The notes: a model not told the origin generated them from the sequence alone. DNA of 5,848 bases from NORP240 sp038134485 (GCA_038134485.1 JAYPVG010000051.1:1-5848), one strand, 5' to 3'. Counted from the stretch's first letter, positions 1 through 5,848 are shown. Numbers and translations are program-made.

Positions 1-79
1 CCACGGGCAATGAATTCAGGTCATCAAATTTCCCTTAAACATGTCGAGATTACCGGGAATGCAGTGGCAATGCTATTAA

Positions 80-107
80 GTGTAAGGTCACTTCGTGTAA
101 GCTGACC
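80..107. repeat. Short direct repeat with overlapping inverted half-sites, possible operator
   Basis: GTGTAAGGTCAC (80-91) is repeated as GTGTAAGCTGAC (95-106), a 15-bp period or about one and a half helical turns. The same stretch carries GGTCA (86-90) and its reverse complement TGACC (103-107) separated by 12 bases. A third, inverted GTAAG-type copy lies in the TTGACTTAC at 112-120. Such arrangements can be regulator binding sites, and this one lies just upstream of the likely promoter. The repeats are short and could be chance. Confidence 0.3.
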
Positions 108-157
108 CATATTGACTTACGCAACGAATGCGGTGTGCCAACTAGCTGAAATTTATT

Positions 158-166
158 TGTAATATT
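158..166 (+). promoter_or_regulatory. Candidate extended -10 promoter element
   Basis: TGTAATATT at 158-166 resembles an extended -10 element (TG, one base, then a hexamer matching TATAAT at 4 of 6 positions), within the only AT-rich stretch before the ligase gene. No good -35 hexamer lies 16-18 bp upstream; the TTGACT at 112-117 is much too far away to pair with it. If real, transcription would start near 173 and leave a leader of only about a dozen bases before the GTG at 186. This is a weak prediction. Confidence 0.25.
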
Positions 167-185
167 TTCATCATCCAATCTCATA

Positions 186-2012
186 GTGTCTTCTCCGAAC
201 CCGCCGCAAAAAAAGTATATTTCCTTTAACGATAACTGGGTTGAATACCGAGGGATGGCGTATGGGCTCAGGCAACAAACCTTGCGAGGCGAGGTGGAAT
301 TGGACGAGTTGACTCGAGAGCAACTGCAACACCTCGACGCATATTTCATGGCCTACCTCGATGAGGAACTCCCGGCGATTTCGGCTACGATGGATGTTCA
401 CCAATATTTGCTGGAACGGCTGGTTTTCTGGTCTGGAGCCATACAGCGGCAGCACAATATCCCTGTATCGGAACCATATTGGAGCATGGAGAGGGAGTCG
501 GTCTTGGCAGCTCGAAGGTGTTTTTCCCTGGCGCTGCCGTTTGCAAACGTTCAGGCCACGCGTTCGGCCCTCACCTGGGTTGTCAATACGGTGACCAGAG
601 CGCTATCCGAACATAGAGACACTATTCCTGAATCCGAGCAGATTCAATCGGAGCTCGACCGGATCAATCAATCGCTGGAAAAATTAGTTAGTAATTCAAT
701 CAATTATCCGCTGATTCTGGCTGCTGCTATGCGACTGGACATACCAGTGACGAGGCTCTTTGGGAGTCTGATTATTCTTGGCACCGGATGTCACAGCCGG
801 TGGATTGAGAGCACTATGACCGACCGTACGTCACCAGTTGGAGTCAAAATAGCGCGAAACAAGCAGTCCACAGCCGCCCTCTTGCGCCGTATGGGACTGC
901 CTGGTGCCGAGCAAAAACGGGTCTCATCTGAGGCTGAGGCAATCGCGGCTGCAGACAGTCTAGGCTACCCAGTTGTCGTGAAGCCGTCTGATCTGGATGG
1001 AGGAGAAGGGGTCAACGCGGATCTGCGGAACAGTGAGGAGGTCGCCAGCGCCTTCAGAGAAGCCGTCCAGGTTTCCAAGCAGCTGCTGGTTGAAAAATGG
1101 GTTGAAGGATTTACACACCGACTGACGGTTTTTGAGGGGCAATTAATTCGTGTGACCAAGAGAGTTGCGGGCGGTGTGGTTGGAGATGGAGAAAAAACGG
1201 TATCCGAGCTGATTTCCGCCTGGCAACAGAATGAGGAAAATCAGCGGCGTTCGAGGCGTCTTGGAAAAACTTTGTTAAGCCTCGACGATGAAGCTCGAAC
1301 TCTTCTCTCCCGCGAAGGTATGAGTGAGGAATCCATACCCGCAAATGGTCAGTATGTCAGACTGCGTCGACGGGACAACATCAATAGCGGTGGCACCAAT
1401 GAGTATTTAACCCTTGACGATGCGCACCCGGAAAATGTCAGGCTCGCCATCGACATCGCCAGGTTCCTGCGTCTGGATTTTGCTGGCATCGACCTGATCA
1501 TCCAGGACATCGCCAGCCCCTGGTCTGAGATGGAAGCGCTTGTTTGCGAAGTAAACGCCAAACCGCAAATGGGGATCAGTGGAAATCCGAAATTCTTCGA
1601 TGAGGTACTTGAGCGGATGATGGATGGAAAATATCGAGTGCCAGCACGACTGGTGATCAGCCCGGCAGAAGGTGTCGACGAAGAGAGCCTGGCGCTATCT
1701 TTGCTGCAGGATCCCGAGTTCAATGGGGTCTCTGTAAGGCAGGGCTTATTTATCGATAGCGGCAAAGCGACGCGGGCGTTCAGGGACGGATTCGATGCCG
1801 CCCAGGCCCTTTTGATGAAGCCCGAAATTCGCGGAGCCATCTGTGTCATGTCGCCCGAGGAGTTGCTCAGGTTTGGATTGCCCCATAATCACTGGCAGGC
1901 CTGCCAGATCATGCACAGGGATCGATTTTCGGTTAGGGAAACTCATGCGCTGAGCCGCTTGAAAATTATGTTAACACCGCATCTGGACAACCCCGATTCA
2001 CTGGAACAATGA
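186..2012 (+). CDS. Cyanophycin synthetase-like ATP-grasp ligase, CphA2-like, with degenerate Mur module
   Basis: A cytoplasmic ATP-dependent carboxylate-amine ligase. Residues about 10-165 resemble the CphA N-domain. The ATP-grasp module covers about 180-475: STMTDRTS (209-216), YPVVVKP (261-267, ATP-contacting K266), glycine loop 268-276, VEKW (302-305), HRL (311-313), GDG (333-335), NINSGGT (398-404), AGIDL (433-437) and EVNAKP (455-460, with likely Mg ligands E455 and N457). From about 485 to 600 the chain still follows the CphA Mur-ligase core as I recall it (RVP at 484-486, GLFID at 520-524, LLMKPEI at 542-548, LRFGL at 561-565). The GTNGKTT P-loop has become SPAEGVDEE (492-500) and the C-terminal lobe is absent. 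CphA1 is roughly 870-900 residues; CphA2, which polymerises beta-Asp-Arg dipeptides with its ATP-grasp site alone, is about 630. The GTG start lacks a Shine-Dalgarno; ATG 255 would clip the first N-domain strand. The substrate is unknown and could be another acid or dipeptide. It overlaps the receptor gene by 4 bases. Confidence 0.85.
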   Translation: MSSPNPPQKKYISFNDNWVEYRGMAYGLRQQTLRGEVELDELTREQLQHLDAYFMAYLDEELPAISATMDVHQYLLERLVFWSGAIQRQHNIPVSEPYWSMERESVLAARRCFSLALPFANVQATRSALTWVVNTVTRALSEHRDTIPESEQIQSELDRINQSLEKLVSNSINYPLILAAAMRLDIPVTRLFGSLIILGTGCHSRWIESTMTDRTSPVGVKIARNKQSTAALLRRMGLPGAEQKRVSSEAEAIAAADSLGYPVVVKPSDLDGGEGVNADLRNSEEVASAFREAVQVSKQLLVEKWVEGFTHRLTVFEGQLIRVTKRVAGGVVGDGEKTVSELISAWQQNEENQRRSRRLGKTLLSLDDEARTLLSREGMSEESIPANGQYVRLRRRDNINSGGTNEYLTLDDAHPENVRLAIDIARFLRLDFAGIDLIIQDIASPWSEMEALVCEVNAKPQMGISGNPKFFDEVLERMMDGKYRVPARLVISPAEGVDEESLALSLLQDPEFNGVSVRQGLFIDSGKATRAFRDGFDAAQALLMKPEIRGAICVMSPEELLRFGLPHNHWQACQIMHRDRFSVRETHALSRLKIMLTPHLDNPDSLEQ

Positions 2013-3091
2013 TGAAATCGCTGCTTATCAAAATTTCAGGATTGAGGTTCAATCGAATAGCCAGAATCACAGTACTGGGGGGCATATTGCTTATGCCTGT
2101 CTCTGTGATCGGGCAGGAAATGACGAAGGAATGCGGGGAATTGCTTCAGGGGCAGCGTTTTTCGCTGGTGGTTCCCTACGGGCCCGGCGGCGGATTTGAT
2201 GCTTATGCGGGGGTTTTTGCCTCCGGCTTCTCGGCGCTAACTGACAGCACGGTGCGGATTCGCTACTTGCCCGGCGCAGGAGGCATGCGAGGGATCAATG
2301 CGGTAATTAAATCAGGTAATGGTGATCAAGTTCTGGGAATGTTCAGCCCCAACATCTTATTTAATGAACGTATTTTGGGACGGGCGGTAGGCGAAATCGA
2401 TTCCTTAACAATGCTGGGCTCTATGTTCGTTGATTCCACTGTCTGGATATCTCGGGAGGATGATCAAGTCGAATCTCACGGTCTCGCGCCACAGATATTT
2501 GGTATGGGCAGTAACTCCGACGTCGCCAGGATTCTATTACCTGGTTTTGCGCTTGGTTGGAACATCGAAGTGATTAGCGGCTACAGTGGCACATCGGAAT
2601 TAATTTTTGCACTTCTACGGGGGGATATTGATTTTATCTATGGCTCTGCAAGCACCATGGTCAATCAATTAAATTCCTTTGCAGGGTTGAATGTTTATCT
2701 TTCATTGACAAATGGCGCCGATAATTTATTTCCTGGGGTTCAGTATCTCTCGGGAGAAGGTAGCTTACTGGAGAGGCTGGCCGCTGATATGACGGAGGAG
2801 CAACGACGCGAACGCACCGAGGTGGCGAAGCTAGCGATAGAGTTATCGAAGAGCTATAGGGCGATAAGCATATCCAGAAATGCCGATCAAACACTTGTCA
2901 GTTGTTTGCGAGTTGAAATCCAACGAACGCTATTCAGCAAAGAGCTCGAAAACCTCGCCGAGTCCCAGGGCTTGTTGATTGAGCCTCTTGGTGGAGTCGA
3001 CCTGGAGATTGAGATCGAGAGAGTCGAGACATTGATCGAAGGAAATCGGGAGCTGTTGGATCGATTCTCTCATAGCTATATTCAGAGATAA
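2009..3091 (+). CDS. tctC: TctC/Bug-family periplasmic solute receptor of a TTT transporter
   Basis: The extracytoplasmic binding protein that captures a substrate, usually a di- or tricarboxylate, amino acid or aromatic acid, and delivers it to TctA/TctB. A signal peptide is visible: basic residues up to about R19, a hydrophobic core (about 20-34) and probable cleavage near VIG-QE (35/36). Bug hallmarks follow: VPYGPGGGFD (55-64) for the first ligand loop and LPGAGG (87-92) for the second. GYSGTSELIFALLRGDIDF (191-209) matches the second-lobe signature normally seen as Y-x-G-x-x-x-x-x-x-L-L-x-G-x-V-D. The 360 residues are slightly above the usual 320-330, largely because of the leader. C42 and C299 in the mature part could form a disulfide. 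The ATG overlaps the ligase stop as ATGA and a second ATG follows at 2012; GGA at 2003-2005 is a weak ribosome site for either. The overlap suggests translational coupling. The ligand cannot be inferred. Confidence 0.9.
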   Translation: MMKSLLIKISGLRFNRIARITVLGGILLMPVSVIGQEMTKECGELLQGQRFSLVVPYGPGGGFDAYAGVFASGFSALTDSTVRIRYLPGAGGMRGINAVIKSGNGDQVLGMFSPNILFNERILGRAVGEIDSLTMLGSMFVDSTVWISREDDQVESHGLAPQIFGMGSNSDVARILLPGFALGWNIEVISGYSGTSELIFALLRGDIDFIYGSASTMVNQLNSFAGLNVYLSLTNGADNLFPGVQYLSGEGSLLERLAADMTEEQRRERTEVAKLAIELSKSYRAISISRNADQTLVSCLRVEIQRTLFSKELENLAESQGLLIEPLGGVDLEIEIERVETLIEGNRELLDRFSHSYIQR

Positions 3092-3120
3092 TTAATAACA
3101 ATCTAACCGTGCTATGAGAG
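3067..3120 (+). repeat. Perfect 10-bp inverted repeat spanning the tctC-tctA junction
   Basis: CTCTCATAGC (3067-3076) inside the last codons of the receptor gene is exactly complementary to GCTATGAGAG (3111-3120), with a 34-base, mostly AU-rich loop holding the receptor stop codon (3089-3091). In RNA it could form a 10-bp stem ending one base before the GGAG ribosome site of the permease gene. There is no U-tract after it, so it is not a standard intrinsic terminator. It could stabilise the 3' end of receptor mRNA or limit permease translation, as often happens where receptor is needed in excess. By rough calculation, about 0.3 such repeats are expected by chance in a window this size. Confidence 0.5.
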
Positions 3121-3121
3121 T

Positions 3122-3125
3122 GGAG
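3122..3125 (+). promoter_or_regulatory. Ribosome binding site of the permease gene
   Basis: GGAG at 3122-3125 lies 4 bases before the ATG at 3130. The spacing is slightly short, but it is the clearest Shine-Dalgarno in the window. It directly follows the right arm of the inverted repeat, so folding of that stem could affect its access. Confidence 0.6.
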
Positions 3126-3129
3126 CTGT

Positions 3130-5109
3130 ATGCCCTATCTTGAGGCTTTTCAACTGGGCGTAGTAGGCGTGTTCTCGTGGCCTGGCATTCTGATTCCAGT
3201 CGCCGGCACGCTCCTGGCTATGATCACGTCTTTCCTTCCTGGCATCGGGGGGGCCAGCCTCGCGGCTTTTCTGCTTGTCATAACGATGGACTGGGATCGG
3301 GAATCGGTCCTGCTGCTGTTCGGTGCAATCACCGGTGGAGCAACCTTCATGGGCTCTATTACGGCGATACTGTTCAATATCCCCGGCAGCGTATCCAGTA
3401 CTCCTACTTTGCTAGATGGCTATCCCATGGGACGCAACGGTTACGCCCGGACCGCTATAGCGTGTGCGGCTACAGCCTCGGCAGTGGGTTCGGTCATAGG
3501 AGTCATTCTGCTGCTGTCGGTGTTGCCGTTGGTTAGGCCGCTATTACTGGAGTTCGGTCCCCTCGAGAGGCTACTGGTGGGCATTTGGGGATTGATGACG
3601 ATTATCTCGGTGCCTACCGGCTCGCCCCTGAAGGCGTCGTTTATGGCCGCACTGGGCCTGGTTGTCGCGATGTTCGGGGTCGACCCGGGTTCTGGATTAC
3701 CGCGCTGGAATTTCGGTTTTCTCCCCTTGACCGGCGGTTTTAGCCTGGTTCCGGTCCTGCTTGGTGTATTCACCTTTTCGGAATTACTTAACTGGATGCG
3801 AACCATCCACCTCGAGAAAGCGGTACCCGACGCGCCTGCACCGGATGATTCTGTCAGAAAAGGAATTCGCTCCGTATTCAAGCACCCGGGTCTTGTCTTG
3901 AGGTCTTCAATGATTGGCAGCCTGGTTGGCATGATCCCGGGAGTCGGAGGTACCGTTGCTGGGTTTGTTGCCTATGGGCAGTCTGTGCAATCTGCGAAAG
4001 GAGACAGATCACAATTCGGCAATGGTGACATACGCGGCGTCATTGCGCCCGAAGCGGCGGTTGATGCCAAGGACGGAGGATCGTTGTTACCTGCCCTGGC
4101 CTTTGGTCTGCCAGGCAGCGAGGCGGGTGTCATGTTGCTCGCGGTATTCGCGGTACACGGTATAGTGCCGGGGCTGCCAATGCTGGGCGATCAACTCCCG
4201 TTGACTTTTCTGCTGATTGTGGCGCTCCTGTTTTCCAATATTCTCACTTCTGTGCTGGGCATCGCAGCGACTCCCTGGCTCGCTAGACTGAAGAGGCTTC
4301 GAATCGACCGCCTGGCGCTTCCCTGCCTGATTGTCAGTATCCTGGCAGTCCTGCAACTGGAAAGTCGATTGCTGGACGTTTATACGGCTATTGGATTTGG
4401 TCTGCTCGGGTATTTCTGGCGCGCCCATGATTGGCCTAGAGTTCCTTTTGTCATTGCATTTGTTCTGGGTAGTCTCATCGAGACGAACCTTGTGTTGACG
4501 ATCCAGCTGCTGGAATTTAACCGAATTGTTCCCCATGAACGTCTCGCATCAGTAATCCTATTTATCATGATCCTGGGTTCGGTTCTCTGGTTGCGCACCA
4601 GGGGCAAGCCGTCGGAACGCACTGTCGGGGCTATTGGCGCCGATGCATTAATCGGAATGCTGGCTTCGTTGGCTATCGCGGTGCTAGCACTGATTGCTCT
4701 ATTTGGCGGGGCCGCTTATTCGTGGTATGCGAAGTTACTCATTTCTCTCGGTATGGGGTTGGGCCTGACCATTGCAGGGCGGAGCCTGACGTCGTTGTAT
4801 CGAAAAGACAAAACAATGTTACTCGATCCGCTGCGCTGGTCGGTTAGTATTTTACCGCCGCCGGAAAACAGGCTGCCGCTTATTTTGATGGTTCTGCTTG
4901 CTGCACTGATCGAACTGACCGGTGTCAGTATTGCTATTGGTTTGGTGGCAATAATCTGGTTCATGTTTCGTGCGCCGCCCAGAACGGGCGCCAGACTTTG
5001 GGCCCTTGCATCTGGTATCCTAGTAGGGATTGTTACTTACTACGTCGTGAACTTTGTCGCTAATTTGTTACTGCCACAAAGTCTCCTTGAGCAGTGGTTG
5101 GGATTCTGA
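3130..5109 (+). CDS. tctA: TctA permease fused to a TctB-like domain (tripartite tricarboxylate transporter)
   Basis: The inner-membrane channel of the TTT system, driving ion-coupled uptake of the substrate bound by the neighbouring receptor. TctA, normally about 500 residues with a two-fold internal repeat, occupies about 1-490. The first repeat has FLPGIGG (35-41) and NIPGSVSSTPTLLDGYPMGR (83-102); the second has MIPGVGG (268-274), PEAAVDAKDGG (307-317) and FGLPGS (325-330). Many hydrophobic helices are evident. Residues about 491-659 add a linker, helices near 507-527 and 533-549, a charged loop (556-568), then helices near 582-613 and 624-648. This is the size and four-helix layout of TctB, and no separate tctB lies in the operon as seen. 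The TctB label rests on topology and position, not on recognised motifs. The family's usual EAANNA is EAAVDA here. The start is supported by GGAG at 3122-3125. The gene follows tctC by 38 bp and ends TGA directly against the next ATG. Confidence 0.92.
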   Translation: MPYLEAFQLGVVGVFSWPGILIPVAGTLLAMITSFLPGIGGASLAAFLLVITMDWDRESVLLLFGAITGGATFMGSITAILFNIPGSVSSTPTLLDGYPMGRNGYARTAIACAATASAVGSVIGVILLLSVLPLVRPLLLEFGPLERLLVGIWGLMTIISVPTGSPLKASFMAALGLVVAMFGVDPGSGLPRWNFGFLPLTGGFSLVPVLLGVFTFSELLNWMRTIHLEKAVPDAPAPDDSVRKGIRSVFKHPGLVLRSSMIGSLVGMIPGVGGTVAGFVAYGQSVQSAKGDRSQFGNGDIRGVIAPEAAVDAKDGGSLLPALAFGLPGSEAGVMLLAVFAVHGIVPGLPMLGDQLPLTFLLIVALLFSNILTSVLGIAATPWLARLKRLRIDRLALPCLIVSILAVLQLESRLLDVYTAIGFGLLGYFWRAHDWPRVPFVIAFVLGSLIETNLVLTIQLLEFNRIVPHERLASVILFIMILGSVLWLRTRGKPSERTVGAIGADALIGMLASLAIAVLALIALFGGAAYSWYAKLLISLGMGLGLTIAGRSLTSLYRKDKTMLLDPLRWSVSILPPPENRLPLILMVLLAALIELTGVSIAIGLVAIIWFMFRAPPRTGARLWALASGILVGIVTYYVVNFVANLLLPQSLLEQWLGF

Positions 5110-5848
5110 ATGGTATTAACGAAAGCTGAGCAAAAAATTCCGTCGCATCGGAGCATCGAACCGCTGGAACTCCTCGCCCGGTTTAGCTGGGAGTGGGCGC
5201 CATTGCTGTGCGATCCTGTCCATGGCTGCCGCGATTACCATCGTTGCTGGAGCGCTATCAGGCTGTATCATAGGGACGGGTCTTTACCGGCCGGGTTTGA
5301 TTTCTTTCAGATTCAGTTTGCCGATCTGGTCAGCCAGGGCCGCACCCGTGTATTAATATCCGGTGCCGCGGATACCGGTCTGTTGTCTCTGGTTTGCGCG
5401 GTATTCGATTCGCTGGGTGCCGAGCCTGACATCGTGCTGGTAGACCGTTGTCGTACTGCTGTCACGCAGAATCAGATACTGGCCAATTATCTCGGACTTC
5501 GAGCGGATATCAGACAGGACGATGTGCGCAATATTGACTGCAAACCGGTGGACGCAGTGATTGTCCATTCGTTTCTGATATTCTTTGATGAACCCGCCAG
5601 ACGAGAGGTTATAAACGCTTGGGGAAGAGTTCTCAATTCGGGTGGCAAGGTGCTCATGTCTGCGAATATTGCCGAACACGACAAGGTGGAAAACCCTGAA
5701 AAAGATGAAGAACAGATTCTTGCCGGGCAGGCGTCTTTGATCCGAACTGCGCGCGAAAAAGGGTTCAGTGAACAGGACGCCCTAAAGCTGGGAGAGATTG
5801 CAGAGAGGTTTTGGCGATCTCAAATTGGCCAATTACCTCACCTCACAG
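5110..5848 (+). CDS. Class I SAM-dependent methyltransferase, partial (3' end beyond window)
   Basis: An open frame of 246 codons with no stop before the right edge. It is predicted to be a cytoplasmic enzyme moving a methyl group from S-adenosylmethionine to a small molecule. The Rossmann pattern is recognisable: motif I VLISGAADTGLL (81-92) after a beta strand, the acidic end of strand 2 in IVLVDRC (108-114, with D112 likely contacting the SAM ribose), QDDV (136-139), motif IV VDAVIVHSFLIFF (147-159) and WGRVLNSGGKVLMS (171-184). Motif I is GAADTG rather than the usual GxGxG. The N-terminal 75 residues, with CRDYHRCW (40-47), precede the SAM fold and probably help bind substrate. From memory, the YHxxW and SGAAD pattern recalls a group of uncharacterised bacterial methyltransferases. 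The ATG follows the permease TGA with no gap; GGGA at 5100-5103 is a plausible ribosome site. The acceptor is unknown. A non-catalytic SAM-fold role is less likely. Confidence 0.8.
   Translation, partial: MVLTKAEQKIPSHRSIEPLELLARFSWEWAPLLCDPVHGCRDYHRCWSAIRLYHRDGSLPAGFDFFQIQFADLVSQGRTRVLISGAADTGLLSLVCAVFDSLGAEPDIVLVDRCRTAVTQNQILANYLGLRADIRQDDVRNIDCKPVDAVIVHSFLIFFDEPARREVINAWGRVLNSGGKVLMSANIAEHDKVENPEKDEEQILAGQASLIRTAREKGFSEQDALKLGEIAERFWRSQIGQLPHLT

Larger units (their letters stand above)
1..185. other. Upstream non-coding region of the operon
   Basis: I see no convincing gene here. One plus-strand frame is open from the left edge to a TGA at 103-105, but its 34 codons look like no family I recognise, so it may or may not be the tail of an upstream gene. 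The region becomes AT-rich from about 149 to 170, as expected just before a transcription start. It also holds a short repeat cluster (80-107) and a TTGACT hexamer (112-117). An in-frame TGA at 147-149 prevents the ligase gene from starting further upstream. Confidence 0.6.

Noticed and set aside
1..105. Open plus-strand frame from the left edge to TGA 103-105, possible tail of an upstream gene
   Set aside because: Only 34 codons, with no recognisable family pattern; an open stretch this short is common by chance.
118..140. Minus-strand TTGGCAC followed by TTGCG, resembling a sigma-54 promoter
   Set aside because: Ten bases separate TGGCAC from TTGC, whereas sigma-54 sites need about five, and no gene lies to the left to be driven from it.
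112..140. TTGACT at 112-117 as a -35 box for the ligase gene
   Set aside because: The sequence 16-18 bp downstream is GC-rich with nothing like TATAAT, and the AT-rich -10 candidate at 158-166 is too far away.
1349..1849. Minus-strand open frame of 166 codons inside the ligase gene
   Set aside because: It is fully antisense to conserved ATP-grasp sequence, has low-complexity serine- and arginine-rich composition and resembles no family.
186..2012. N-acetylglutaminylglutamine amide synthetase or glutathione synthetase (GshF) identity for the ligase
   Set aside because: There is no acetyltransferase or glutamate-cysteine ligase domain; the N-domain, ATP-grasp and Mur-remnant order fits CphA-type proteins instead.
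3067..3120. Intrinsic transcription terminator between receptor and permease
   Set aside because: The stem has a 34-base loop, only half GC pairs and no following U-tract, and the permease is needed for a working transporter.
3441..3932. Minus-strand open frame of 163 codons inside the permease gene
   Set aside because: It is antisense to the conserved TctA core, has proline-, threonine- and arginine-rich shadow composition and has no ribosome site or family resemblance.

Overview
The window reads as one plus-strand operon of four genes preceded by a short (185 bp) upstream region; the fourth gene runs off the right edge. Nothing convincing is encoded on the minus strand. The sequence suggests a proteobacterium, possibly a gammaproteobacterium. 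This rests on the Bug/TctC-type periplasmic receptor with a Gram-negative signal peptide, the moderate GC content and the compact operon. The taxonomic call is weak.

Layout: (1) 186-2012, a 608-residue ATP-grasp amide ligase with the domain order of cyanophycin synthetase (N-domain, ATP-grasp, Mur-like). Its Mur-like module is truncated and has lost the nucleotide-binding loop, so it most resembles the one-active-site CphA2 architecture. (2) 2009-3091, a TctC/Bug substrate-binding protein overlapping gene 1 by ATGA. (3) 3130-5109, a large permease with a full TctA domain fused to a C-terminal TctB-like four-helix domain; a perfect 10-bp inverted repeat spans the tctC-tctA junction. (4) 5110 to the window end, a class I SAM-dependent methyltransferase that begins on the base after the permease stop codon, in the same frame.

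How they may work together: the receptor and permease form a complete tripartite tricarboxylate transporter (TTT) for uptake of a carboxylate-type compound. The ligase can join a carboxylate to an amine using ATP, and the methyltransferase can methylate a small molecule. The tight coupling suggests one pathway in which an imported (or re-imported) acid, amino acid or dipeptide is ligated and methylated. I know of no described pathway with this gene set. The substrate and product cannot be read from the sequence, and no cyanophycinase or isoaspartyl dipeptidase gene is visible, so a role in cyanophycin storage is not established.
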